A stretch of 64,000 bases of DNA from G965276765 sp965276825 (GCA_965276825.1 OZ255630.1:3968001-4032000), one strand, 5' to 3'. Numbered from the stretch's first letter, positions 23,596 to 32,671 are shown. Made by a program: numbers and translations. Notes: generated by a model from the letters alone, not told the origin.

Positions 23596-23867
23596 TGGCC
23601 AAGGTCCGGATCCCCTCCCAGCTGCGGACCCTCACCGCCGGCTCGAGCGAGGTCACCGTCGAGGGCGCCACCGTGGCCGAGGTGTTGAAGTCCCTCGAGG
23701 TGGCCCACCCCGGCTTCTCCGAGCGGATCTTCGACGAGGGCGGCCGGCTGCGCCGCTTCGTCAACGTGTTCGTGGCCGAGGAGGACATCCGCTTCGCCGA
23801 CGGCCTCGACACGACGGTCGCCGACACGGCGACGGTCTCGATCGTGCCCGCGGTCGCCGGCGGCTGA
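23595..23867 (+). CDS. MoaD/ThiS-type sulfur carrier protein
   Basis: 90 residues from ATG 23595, overlapping the preceding stop (TGATG). Beta-grasp pattern: VRIPSQLRTLTAG, VEGATVAEVLKSLEVAHPG, RFVNVFVAEEDIRF, and a C-terminus SIVPAVAGG. The terminal Gly-Gly is what E1-like enzymes adenylate and convert to a thiocarboxylate in ThiS, MoaD and CysO. It is closest in shape to CysO, which feeds a PLP cysteine synthase in Mycobacterium. The partner here is the threonine-synthase-like enzyme upstream. No E1 or JAMM protease gene is in the window. It is followed directly by a tandem repeat array. Confidence 0.85.
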   Translation: MAKVRIPSQLRTLTAGSSEVTVEGATVAEVLKSLEVAHPGFSERIFDEGGRLRRFVNVFVAEEDIRFADGLDTTVADTATVSIVPAVAGG

Positions 23868-24160
23868 GGGTGCGCGGGCGCGCCGTGCCGGCTGGGGGCG
23901 CGCGGGCGCGCCGTGCCGGCTGGGGGCGCGCGGGCGCGCCGTGCCGGCTGAGGGCGCGTGGGCGCGCCGTGCCGGCTGAGCGCGCCGTGCCGGCTGGGGG
24001 CGCGCGGGCGCGCCGTGCCGGCTGAGGGCGCGTGGGCGCGCCGTGCCGGCTGAGGGCGCGTGGGCGCGCCGTGCCGGCTGAGGGCGCGTGGGCGCGCCGT
24101 GCCGGCTGAGGGCGCGTGGGCGCGCCGTGCCGGCTGAGGGCGCGCGGGCGCGCCGTGCGG
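23868..24160. repeat. 28-bp GC-rich tandem array, about 11 units
   Basis: Units of about 28 bp with the core GGCGCGCCGTGCCGGCTGA run from the moaD-like stop to just before the groEL promoter; one unit is cut to about 14 bp and the last diverges. Each unit ends in a copy resembling the end of the preceding gene including its TGA. Self-complementary GGCGCGCC in every unit allows repeated hairpins. No gene is seen here. Confidence 0.9.
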
Positions 24161-24161
24161 G

Positions 24162-24190
24162 TTGCGCTAGCGGCTGCGGAGCGGTTTACT
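24162..24190 (+). promoter_or_regulatory. groEL vegetative promoter
   Basis: TTGCGC (24162-24167) and TTTACT (24185-24190) are spaced exactly 17 bp and end three bases before the CIRCE operator. This fits a housekeeping-sigma promoter whose transcription start falls in or next to the HrcA site. Confidence 0.6.
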
Positions 24191-24192
24191 GG

Positions 24193-24219
24193 TTAGCACT
24201 CACCCATGGAGAGTGCTAA
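24193..24219. promoter_or_regulatory. CIRCE element (HrcA operator)
   Basis: TTAGCACTC at 24193-24201, nine spacer bases, and GAGTGCTAA at 24211-24219 match the CIRCE consensus exactly. HrcA repressor binding here controls the groEL gene that starts at 24278. hrcA itself is not in the window. Confidence 0.97.
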
Positions 24220-24277
24220 CTCCGGAGGTGGGGCAAGATCACCCAGTAGGTCGCCCAACGGAGGGAACCCGTACCTG

Positions 24278-25900
<1,623 letters not shown>

Positions 25901-25929
25901 CCCTCCCCGCTTCACCACCTGCACCAGAT

Positions 25930-25957
25930 CCGGGAGCGCCCTTCGGGGCGCTCCCGG
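25930..25957 (+). terminator. groEL intrinsic terminator hairpin
   Basis: A perfect 12-bp stem (25930-25941 with 25946-25957) closed by a TTCG tetraloop, 30 bp after the groEL stop. No T-run follows, the usual state in GC-rich actinobacteria. Confidence 0.8.
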
Positions 25958-26006
25958 CGCGTTCCAGGTCCGGGGCCGTCCTGGGACGGCCCCGGCCGGT
26001 GCGCTC

Positions 26007-26090
26007 ACCCGGGTTCTGCGGGCGTCGGCAGGTTCCACCCGGGTTCTGCGGGCGTCGGCAGGTTCCACCCGGGTTCTGCGGGCGTTGGGC
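26007..26090. repeat. 30-bp tandem repeat, nearly three copies
   Basis: Units begin at 26007, 26037 and 26067, each with CCCGGGTTCTGCGGGCGT; the third diverges after about 24 bp. The 25901-26249 space holds only the groEL terminator and this array; no gene is supported there. Confidence 0.9.
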
Positions 26091-26249
26091 AGGTCGACGG
26101 GGTTTTCGGGTCCCCTGCCAGTGGTGGGCGCAGGTCCGCGCCCGGAGAACCGGGCAACCGGGCGGCGACGGCCCGCGCCGTGATGCGGTGCGGCCGCGGG
26201 GAGTCGGCCGCGGGGGAGTCGGCCGCGGACCTGGCCGTAGACTCGGCGC

Positions 26250-26933
26250 ATGGCTGCACCGCTCGTCGCAACGGAGGGTCTCGGCGTCCTCCACCTCTTC
26301 TGCCAGGCTGGCCCCTCCGTCGACGCCCAGGCCGTCAGGGTGGCGGTGAAGGAGGCCGAGGGTGACGGCCACCAGGTGGTGACGGTGGCGGTGCTCGGCC
26401 ACAAGGCCGACCTCGCCTTCGTGGCCATCGGGCCGGACTGGGTGCGCCTGCGCGCCCTGCAGGCCGCGCTCCAGCGCGCCGGGCTCGGGGTGGTGGACTC
26501 GTACGTGTCGCTCACCGAGGTGTCCGAGTACGCCAAGGGCATGCCGGCCGAGCAGCTCCAGGCCAGGCTCCACCCGGTGCTGCCCCCCGAGGGCAAGCGG
26601 GCCTTCTGCTTCTACCCGATGTCCAAGCGGCGGGCGCCCGAGGCCAACTGGTACACGCTCGGCTTCGACGACCGCAAGGAGCTGATGATCGACCACGGCA
26701 AGTCGGGGCGGCGCTTCGCCGGGCGGATCCTGCAGCTGGTCACCGGCTCGACCGGCCTCGACGACTTCGAGTGGGGCGTGACCCTCTTCGGCGTGCACCC
26801 CGACGACCTCAAGGAGTGCGTCTACACCATGCGCTACGACGAGGCGTCCGCCCGCTTCGCCGAGTTCGGGCGCTTCTACACCGGGATCGTCGGCCCCCTC
26901 GACGAGGTGCTCACCCAGGCCGGCCTGGCCTGA
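26250..26933 (+). CDS. hemQ: Coproheme decarboxylase HemQ/ChdC
   Basis: 227 residues from ATG 26250; chlorite-dismutase-like fold. CFYPMSKRR (about 120-128) contains the reactive Tyr of the actinobacterial/firmicute enzymes, and LMIDHGKSGRRFAG (about 146-159) contains the proximal haem His 149. It decarboxylates iron-coproporphyrin III to haem b with peroxide, the last step of the coproporphyrin-dependent pathway. hemE and a HemY-type oxidase lie at 46894-49355, consistent with that route. The stop overlaps the larE start (TGATG), so the two genes are translated together. Confidence 0.93.
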   Translation: MAAPLVATEGLGVLHLFCQAGPSVDAQAVRVAVKEAEGDGHQVVTVAVLGHKADLAFVAIGPDWVRLRALQAALQRAGLGVVDSYVSLTEVSEYAKGMPAEQLQARLHPVLPPEGKRAFCFYPMSKRRAPEANWYTLGFDDRKELMIDHGKSGRRFAGRILQLVTGSTGLDDFEWGVTLFGVHPDDLKECVYTMRYDEASARFAEFGRFYTGIVGPLDEVLTQAGLA

Positions 26934-27748
26934 TGGGGTCCCTCGCCGTGCTCGACGACGGCCTGCGCCGCCTGGCCGGCGACCGGGAGGGCACCGCGCT
27001 CGTCGTGGCCTTCAGCGGGGGCGTCGACTCAGGTCTGCTGGCCCACCGGGCCGCCCGCGTGCTCGGCGAGCGCGCCGTCGCGGTCACCGCCGTCTCGGCG
27101 TCGCTGGCCCCCGAGGAGCTGGCCGGGTGCCGGGCCACGGCGGCGTCGTGGGGGCTGCGCTGGACCGGGGTCGACACCGACGAGATGGAGCGGGCCGCCT
27201 ACCGTCGCAACGACCCGGACCGCTGCTGGCACTGCAAGTCGGCGCTGATGGACGCGGTCGAGCCCGTCGCCGCGGGCGCCCCGATCGCCCTCGGCGTCAA
27301 CCTCGACGACCTCGGCGACCACCGGCCCGGCCAGCGGGCGGCGTCGGACCGGGGCGCGGTGTTCCCCCTGGTCGACGCCGGGTTCGCCAAGACCGACGTG
27401 CGGGCCGCGGCCAGGGACCTGGGCCTGGCCATCTGGGACAAGCCGGCGTCGGCCTGCCTGGCCTCCCGGGTGCCCTACGGCACGCCGGTCACCCTCGGCA
27501 CCCTCGGCCGCGTGGCCACGGCCGAGTCCGCCCTGCGGGCCCTCGGCTTCGGGCAGCTGCGGGTTCGCCACTACGGCGACCTGGCCCGCATCGAGCTGGC
27601 CGGCGACGAGGTCGACCGGGCCGTGGCCGAGCGGGTCGACGTGGTCGAAGCCGTGAAGGGCGCCGGCTACCGCTACGTCACCCTCGACCTGGAGGGCTTC
27701 CGCTCCGGCAACCTCAACGCCGCCGTCTCCTCCGCCGCGACGACCTGA
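26933..27748 (+). CDS. larE: ATP-dependent sulfur transferase LarE
   Basis: 271 residues from ATG 26933, coupled to hemQ. PP-loop ATP pyrophosphatase motif FSGGVDS (27-33), RCWHCKSALMD (about 97-107), GVNLDDLGDHRPG, and KPASACLASRVPYG where Cys 175 corresponds to the sacrificial cysteine of Lactiplantibacillus LarE. LarE supplies sulfur to the pyridinium dicarboxylate precursor of the nickel-pincer nucleotide cofactor. LarB and LarC are not in the window. Many actinobacteria carry larE-like genes without a full lar set, so another thiolation role is possible. Confidence 0.88.
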   Translation: MGSLAVLDDGLRRLAGDREGTALVVAFSGGVDSGLLAHRAARVLGERAVAVTAVSASLAPEELAGCRATAASWGLRWTGVDTDEMERAAYRRNDPDRCWHCKSALMDAVEPVAAGAPIALGVNLDDLGDHRPGQRAASDRGAVFPLVDAGFAKTDVRAAARDLGLAIWDKPASACLASRVPYGTPVTLGTLGRVATAESALRALGFGQLRVRHYGDLARIELAGDEVDRAVAERVDVVEAVKGAGYRYVTLDLEGFRSGNLNAAVSSAATT

Positions 27749-27755
27749 CGCGACC

Positions 27756-28385
27756 GTGCGAAGGGCGTTGGTCCTCCTGCTGATCCTGGCCTTCCTGGCC
27801 GGGGGCCTCTCCCTCCTCGACGTCCTGGTCAAGGACGGCGTGCAGACCGCCATGGCCGACCGCATCGAGGCGCGCTCGCCGGGAAGCAAGGCGACGGTCC
27901 ACATCTCGTCGTTCCCCTTCGTCGGCCGGATCCTGGCGTCCGGCCTGGTCCCCGCGCTGCACGTGGCCGTGACCAACCTGCGCTCGGGTTCGCTGATCCT
28001 GTCGCGCGTCGACCTCGACGTCCAGCAGCTGAAGGTCGACCGTCACCAGCTGAGCAAGGGCGTCCTCCAGGTGCTCTCCATCCGCTCCGGCACGGTCGTG
28101 GCCACCGTGCCCCAGTCGGTCGTCGACGCCGAGGCCAGGTTGCCCGTCCGGCTCGGCGACGGCACGGTCAGCCTGGCCGGCGTGACCGTGCCGGCGACCG
28201 CTCGGGTCCACGGCTCCAGGGTGACCATCGCCGTGGCCCACCTGCGGCACTTCTCGCTGGTGGTCCCCGTCCTCCAGGTGCTGCCCTGCGTCGGCACCGT
28301 CGTGGTGGTCAGCAAGGCGTTGCGGATGAGCTGCCACTTCACCCAGCTGCCCGGCCTCCTCGCCGGTCAGGCCTTCCACGCCTGA
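27756..28385 (+). CDS. LmeA-like / DUF2993 lipid-binding protein
   Basis: 209 residues from GTG 27756. The N-terminus has a hydrophobic signal-anchor (about 4-22, ALVLLLILAFLAGGLSLL) and the rest is beta-rich with the DUF2993 pattern: KATVHISSFPFVGRILASG, then repeated strands and VDLDVQQLKVD. Mycobacterial LmeA binds phosphatidylinositides in the periplasm and is needed for lipomannan maturation. The family match is by pattern; ligand unknown. It lies eight bp after larE and may be in the same operon. Confidence 0.75.
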   Translation: MRRALVLLLILAFLAGGLSLLDVLVKDGVQTAMADRIEARSPGSKATVHISSFPFVGRILASGLVPALHVAVTNLRSGSLILSRVDLDVQQLKVDRHQLSKGVLQVLSIRSGTVVATVPQSVVDAEARLPVRLGDGTVSLAGVTVPATARVHGSRVTIAVAHLRHFSLVVPVLQVLPCVGTVVVVSKALRMSCHFTQLPGLLAGQAFHA

Positions 28386-28398
28386 CCGCCCCTCCGGA

Positions 28399-28920
28399 TC
28401 ACCAGCCGAGCGTGCCCGGCTCCCCCTTGAACGGGCCGGTGACCCACGACGTCACCCAGCCGCCGTAGAAGCCGCCGGGCTGGGGCTCGGCCGCCTCGCC
28501 GCCGACCTCGCAACGATCCATGGCCGCGACGTACACGGCCACGTGGTCGGCGAGGGCGGCGTAGGGCGCGGACGGCGACGGGTACGACCAGGCCGCCCCG
28601 GCGGCCACCTCGTGGCCGGCCACCACGTCCCAGTACGCCGCCGCGCCCTTCCACTCGCACCAGCTGCCGCCGTCCGCCGCCCGCAGGGCGCCCTCGGCGA
28701 CATCGCCGGGGGGCAGGTAGTAGGTCGGGGGGTGGGAGGTCTCGAGGACCCGGTAGGCCCGCGTCGTGTCGGCCACGACCCGGCCGCCGAAGGTGACCCG
28801 GATCCGGCGGGGCTCGGCCTCCAGGCGGGGTGGGCGCGGGTAGTCCCAGACCGATTCCTGTCCGGGACCGGTCGGGTCGGGAACGGGATGCCCGGCAGCA
28901 CGGCTCACACCTACCAGCAT
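28399..28920 (-). CDS. DUF427 family protein
   Basis: 173 residues from ATG 28920. DUF427 pattern: ESVWDYPRPPRLE, RIRVTFGGRVVADTTRAYRVLETSHPPTYYLPPGDV, SWCEWKGAAAYWDVVAG, AAWSYPSPSAPYAALADHVAVY. These small beta-barrel proteins are widespread in actinobacteria and have no firm function. The ATG shares bases with the divergent ATG at 28919 (CATG), so both genes must be expressed from promoters placed inside each other's coding sequence, or one start is further in. Confidence 0.85.
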   Translation of the reverse strand: MLVGVSRAAGHPVPDPTGPGQESVWDYPRPPRLEAEPRRIRVTFGGRVVADTTRAYRVLETSHPPTYYLPPGDVAEGALRAADGGSWCEWKGAAAYWDVVAGHEVAAGAAWSYPSPSAPYAALADHVAVYVAAMDRCEVGGEAAEPQPGGFYGGWVTSWVTGPFKGEPGTLGW

Positions 28921-29524
28921 GGTCGGTGTGGAACCCAACGCCAACGAGCCACCCGACGACGACCCGGCAGACGAGGTGTCGGCCGCCGCCTACGGCCGGC
29001 TGCTGGCCGACGGGGTCGACGCGGTCATCGCCACCTGGGTGGTCAGGTCGGTGGTCGGGATCATGGTGGCGTGGCGGGGCGAGGTGCCCGGCGAGGTCGC
29101 CCTCGCCGCCGAGGAGGCCGCCCAGGAGGCCAGGCGCGACGTCGGGGGCGCCCTCAGGCGGCTGGTCACCGCCGATGTCGACGACCAGCGCGGCACCCCG
29201 CTCGCCCTGCTGCGGGCCGCGGTGCGCTATCCGACCACCGTCCTGGCCGCCGCTGGGGTGCCCCCGGTCGAGCGCGACGCCTTCTCCGAGGAGGCCTTCC
29301 CCGACGACGTCTACGACCTCACCCCGGCCAACCTCACCGCCGTCGACCCCTCCCTCGCCGACCCCGGCATGGCGTGGGGGGCGGCCAAGGCGTGGGAGCA
29401 CCGGCGCCGGCACGCGCCACCCGACGGCCGCACCCCGGGAGACGGGCGCACCCCGGACGAGGGCCCCACCCCCGGCGAGGGCCCCATCCCGGGAGACGGG
29501 CGCACCCCGGGAGACGGCACCTAG
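28919..29524 (+). CDS. Hypothetical protein with repetitive C-terminal tail
   Basis: 201 residues from ATG 28919 (GTG codons a few bases later are alternatives). About residues 20-150 are mixed helices with no recognised fold. The last 35 residues are an in-frame repeat of (P)GDGRTP-type units: DGRTPGDGRTPDEGPTPGE and similar, encoded by short direct repeats. The tail is likely disordered. The gene starts head-to-head with DUF427 and ends tail-to-tail with the small Cys protein (shared CTAG). Function unknown. Confidence 0.6.
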   Translation: MVGVEPNANEPPDDDPADEVSAAAYGRLLADGVDAVIATWVVRSVVGIMVAWRGEVPGEVALAAEEAAQEARRDVGGALRRLVTADVDDQRGTPLALLRAAVRYPTTVLAAAGVPPVERDAFSEEAFPDDVYDLTPANLTAVDPSLADPGMAWGAAKAWEHRRRHAPPDGRTPGDGRTPDEGPTPGEGPIPGDGRTPGDGT

Positions 29525-29772
29525 CGCTTCTTGCGGACCCGGCGCTTCTTCGGCGGTGGCAAGTTGGCCAGCCCGTCGGCGGTGTTGCTCATCGGCGTGC
29601 TCGGCGGTTGCGCCCACCCCGCCCCCAGCAGCGCCCGCTCCTCGAAGAGGATGCACCCGTCGGGGCAGGCGAAGGGGGCCTCGGCGGCCGCGCCGACCCG
29701 GCAGCGTTGGACGACCTCGCCCGGCGACGTGGTACGGGCCAGATAGTGCCGACAGTCGTCACGGACGGTCAT
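29521..29772 (-). CDS. Small four-cysteine protein
   Basis: 83 residues from the start at 29772. Four Cys at about 7, 24, 36 and 40 (RDDCRHYL, QRCRVG, FACPDGC) could bind a metal or an Fe-S cluster. The C-terminus is strongly basic (PPKKRRVRKKR). The family is not one I can name; WhiB was considered but the spacing does not fit. Its stop overlaps the stop of the convergent gene. Intact and compact, with no Shine-Dalgarno examined closely. Confidence 0.55.
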   Translation of the reverse strand: MTVRDDCRHYLARTTSPGEVVQRCRVGAAAEAPFACPDGCILFEERALLGAGWAQPPSTPMSNTADGLANLPPPKKRRVRKKR

Positions 29773-29850
29773 AACAGCAGTTTCTCATGCCCTGCGACGC
29801 TGGCGGTCGACCTCAGGGAGATCTCAGCCTCGGGGGTAGCTTGGCTGACC

Positions 29851-30549
29851 ATGGCCGAACCGCAGGTCTCCGAGCTCGACCTGATCCGCTGGAGCGAGGC
29901 TCTCGCCGGCATCGCCAGGACCGGGCTCGGCTTCACCGACAACCTCTACGAGCGGGAGCGCTACGAGGAGGTGCTCAAGGTGGCGGCCGACATCCGGGTG
30001 GCCGCCGACGACGGCTGCCCCGAGCCCGGCGTGGTGGTGGCCGACTGGCTCGACCGCGTCGGCCAGGGCGTGGCTGGCTACGTCACGCCCAAGGTGGCCG
30101 TCGGCGCGGTGGTGGGCAACGACGCCGGTCAGGTGCTCCTCATGCAACGGGGCGACTCGGGCCTGTGGCTCTACCCGACCGGCTGGGCCGACATCGGCTA
30201 CTCGGCCGCCGAGGTCGCGGTCAAGGAGGTCCACGAGGAGACCGGCATCGTGGCCGAACCGGTGCGCGTGATCGCCGTGCTCGACGGCCAGCGGTTCGGG
30301 GCGAGGGGGATGCCCTTCTACTCGGTGGTGTTCCACCTGCGCGCGACGGGCGGCGAGCTCGCCGCCCACCCCCTCGAAGCGCGCGACGTCGGGTGGTTCG
30401 GGCCCGACGACCTGCCGTCGCCGCTGGCCGGCGCCGACCGGTGGGTCCGCATGGCCTTCGCCGCCGTGCGCGGCGAGCCGCTCGACGTGGTCTTCGATCA
30501 GGTTCGCGCCGACACGTGGCGGGGCACGCCCGACCCGGACGGGGCCTGA
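29851..30549 (+). CDS. NUDIX hydrolase with N-terminal Nudix_N-like domain
   Basis: 232 residues from ATG 29851. The N-terminal 60 residues (LDLIRWSEALAGIARTGLGFT, YERERYEEVL) match the helical domain found before a subset of NUDIX hydrolases. The Nudix box at about 110-132 reads GWADIGYSAAEVAVKEVHEETGI: the final REUxEExGU part is intact with Lys for Arg, but the first Glu of the GX5E part is Tyr. The metal-binding EE pair is present, so activity on a nucleoside-diphosphate derivative is likely. Two bp before the next gene. Confidence 0.85.
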   Translation: MAEPQVSELDLIRWSEALAGIARTGLGFTDNLYERERYEEVLKVAADIRVAADDGCPEPGVVVADWLDRVGQGVAGYVTPKVAVGAVVGNDAGQVLLMQRGDSGLWLYPTGWADIGYSAAEVAVKEVHEETGIVAEPVRVIAVLDGQRFGARGMPFYSVVFHLRATGGELAAHPLEARDVGWFGPDDLPSPLAGADRWVRMAFAAVRGEPLDVVFDQVRADTWRGTPDPDGA

Positions 30550-30550
30550 G

Positions 30551-31186
30551 GTGCTCGGCCGGCGCCGCCGGCCGACCGCCGGCCTGCACGCCGAGACCCT
30601 CGACGAGGAGGCCGTGACCCGGTTCCTCGGCGGGCTCGGCCCCGATGGCCAGCTGGCCGCGGCCCTCGACGCCGCCGTGGGCCGCGAGCTCGAGGGGATC
30701 GCCGGGCTGAGCACTCTCACCTCCCACCTGGCCGTCACCTACCTCGACCGGCTCCGCCACCCCATCCCCGGTCTCGGGCTGGCCGCCGGGGTGTTCGTCA
30801 CCACCCGTGGCTACGTGGCCCACGTGGTCGTCGAGGGGGACCCGGCCGCCTACGGGGCGGCCGACGTCCCGGTGCTCGGCACGCTCCCGGGAGGACCGGG
30901 TCAGCGCGTCCCCAGGGACCTGCTCACGAGGGTCGTGCGGGCCAGCCGGCGACCCTTTCCCCACATCTGCGCCGTCAGCGACGCGGTCTGGGACGGCTAC
31001 GTGACCGCCACCACCTGGCGAGTCAACCGCACCGACCCGAGGGAGGAGCCCAAGGAGGGGGAGCCGGCCCACGACGACGCCGACCGCCCGTGGATCGAGC
31101 TGCCCGTCGTCGACGGGCTGGTCAGGTTCGGCTGGGTGCTGCGCCAGGCCGACCTGCACTATGGCCTGGCACCCGAGCGGGCGTAG
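30551..31186 (+). CDS. Hypothetical protein downstream of NUDIX
   Basis: 211 residues from GTG 30551, one base after the NUDIX stop. The body is mixed alpha/beta: ETLDEEAVTRFLGGLG, a LSTLTSHLAVTYLDRLRHP segment, GLAAGVFVTTRGYVAHVVVEG and PWIELPVVDGLVRFGWVLRQ. No catalytic motif or family recognised. Spacing suggests co-expression with the NUDIX enzyme. Its last 24 bases including the stop region are duplicated directly downstream (31188-31212). Confidence 0.6.
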   Translation: MLGRRRRPTAGLHAETLDEEAVTRFLGGLGPDGQLAAALDAAVGRELEGIAGLSTLTSHLAVTYLDRLRHPIPGLGLAAGVFVTTRGYVAHVVVEGDPAAYGAADVPVLGTLPGGPGQRVPRDLLTRVVRASRRPFPHICAVSDAVWDGYVTATTWRVNRTDPREEPKEGEPAHDDADRPWIELPVVDGLVRFGWVLRQADLHYGLAPERA

Positions 31187-31212
31187 CGGCCTGGTGCCCG
31201 AGCGGGCGTCGC
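31163..31212. repeat. 25-bp duplication of a gene's 3' end
   Basis: 31163-31187 contains the last codons and TAG of the preceding gene; 31188-31212 repeats it with three changes, one turning the TAG into TCG. This resembles the start of the longer arrays seen after other genes here. Confidence 0.8.
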
Positions 31213-31225
31213 GGCGCGACGGCCC

Positions 31226-31699
31226 TCAGGCGCCGAGCTGGGCGAGGAGACCGGCGGTCACCGACACCCGGCCCCCGGTGCGCTCCCACTCGTCGCCGAT
31301 CGGCCCGTGGTCGACCAGGCCGACCGCATCGGGCTCGATGCCGAGGCTGGCGACCGCCGCAGCGGCCAGCTCCAACGGACCCTCGACGGTCGACGGCTCC
31401 GCCGGGAAGGCCTCCAGCCCGTCCCACAGCTGCTCGAGGGGCACGGCCGCGGTCCCTGTCCCGAGAGCGAGGGCTACGGTCGAGAACACCTCCTCGGTGG
31501 CCAGGCCCGAGGGCCGCCGGTACCCGGCCACCGGGTGCAGGCGCCACTCGATGACCGCCCCACCGGGCCCGTCGTCGCGGATCCACACCTGCGAGCCGTT
31601 CACGTAGGTGTCGACCGGCTCGCCGAACCTGGCGTCGAGCGCCACGACCAGCTCGGCGCCCGCCCGCCAGACGCAGCTCGGCACGAGGGGCTCGGCCAC
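31226..31699 (-). CDS. Hypothetical protein after PAC2
   Basis: 157 residues from GTG 31699, which lies next to the PAC2 stop (31701-31703). N-terminal strands CVWRAGAELVVALDARFG, VDTYVNGSQVWIRDDGPGGAVIEWRLHP look like a small beta-sandwich; the rest is helical (ELAAAAVASLG). No family recognised. It is probably transcribed with the PAC2 gene and may form part of the same functional unit. Confidence 0.6.
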   Translation of the reverse strand: MAEPLVPSCVWRAGAELVVALDARFGEPVDTYVNGSQVWIRDDGPGGAVIEWRLHPVAGYRRPSGLATEEVFSTVALALGTGTAAVPLEQLWDGLEAFPAEPSTVEGPLELAAAAVASLGIEPDAVGLVDHGPIGDEWERTGGRVSVTAGLLAQLGA

Positions 31700-31700
31700 C

Positions 31701-32564
31701 TCAGGGCTCGGGGTGCTGGCGCAGGTACTGCTCGACCTCGGCCGCGAGCTCGCTGCCGTCAGCCGGGATGCCGACGATCTCGCCGGGGTCGCTGTCGTCG
31801 GCCTCCTCCAGCTGGGCGACATAGGCGGCCGCCTCGTCGTCGTCGGCCACCCGGTCGCTCACCTGGCGCTCGTACTCCTCGGCGGCGACGCGCAGCTCGA
31901 GGGGGTTGAGGCGGGTGTCGAGCACCGTCGCCGAGCGCTCGAGGAGGGCGAGGGCGGCCTTCGGGGACGGCACCTGGTGCACGTAGTGGGGCACCGCCGC
32001 CCAGAAGCTGGCCGTCGGGATGCCGGCGTCGCGCAGCTCCTGGTGGAGGACCCCGACGATGCCGGTCGGGCCCTCGTAGTTGGTCGCCAGCAGTCCGAGC
32101 CTGGTCGCCAGGCCCTCGTCGTCCGCGTTGCCCGACACCCGCACCGGCCGGGTGTGGGGCACGTCCGCGAGGAGGGCGCCGAGGATCACCGCCACCGACG
32201 ACGAGTAGGCGTCGGCCACCTCCACGATGGCGGCGCAGAAGGTCCGCCACCGCAGCTGCGGCTCGGTGCCGCGCACGAGGATCACGTCCCTGTCGGTGCC
32301 GGGGATGGTCGCCGAGAGCAGCTCGACCTCCGGCCATTCGATGGCCCGCTCCCCGTCGTCGCCCACCTTGACCTGCGGGCGGGTCTCGGTGAAGTCGTAG
32401 AAGTCCTCCGGGTCGATGCTGGCGAAGGGCTCGGCATCCCAGGCGGACGCCAGGTAACCGAGGGCCAGGGTGGCCGCGTCACCTGCGTCGTTCCACCCCT
32501 CGAAGGCCACGACGATGGCCGGGTTGCGCAGGGGCGGACGGCTCGTCCAGCGGAGCTGATCCAT
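31701..32564 (-). CDS. PAC2 family protein
   Basis: 287 residues from ATG 32564. PAC2 hallmarks: PAIVVAFEGWNDAGDAATLALGYL near the N-terminus, FYDFTETRPQV, RDVILVRGTEPQLRWR, GIVGVLHQEL and a helical C-terminus (ALLERSATVLDTRLNPLELRVAAEEYERQV). PAC2 is named for proteasome assembly chaperone 2; in actinobacteria it is a trimeric/oligomeric protein of unsettled function, often near proteasome or tRNA genes. An acidic tail follows. The gene is divergent from lhr with about 107 bp between starts. Confidence 0.87.
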   Translation of the reverse strand: MDQLRWTSRPPLRNPAIVVAFEGWNDAGDAATLALGYLASAWDAEPFASIDPEDFYDFTETRPQVKVGDDGERAIEWPEVELLSATIPGTDRDVILVRGTEPQLRWRTFCAAIVEVADAYSSSVAVILGALLADVPHTRPVRVSGNADDEGLATRLGLLATNYEGPTGIVGVLHQELRDAGIPTASFWAAVPHYVHQVPSPKAALALLERSATVLDTRLNPLELRVAAEEYERQVSDRVADDDEAAAYVAQLEEADDSDPGEIVGIPADGSELAAEVEQYLRQHPEP

Positions 32565-32671
32565 CACGCGACGGTACCGCCAAGCGGACGCGAGCCGACG
32601 TGACGCCGTGGGCCGCCCCGCCCGTCCCGGCACCGGCGGGAGCGACCCTGGCGCCCGTACCCTGAGCGGCC

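Noticed and set aside
24206..24277. ATG inside the CIRCE spacer as an earlier groEL start
   Set aside because: It would add a low-complexity N-terminus and place the start within the operator; ATG 24278 matches the GroEL N-terminus and has its own Shine-Dalgarno.
29521..29772. WhiB-type Fe-S regulator
   Set aside because: Four Cys are present but not in WhiB spacing, and the WhiB GVWGG-type turn is missing.
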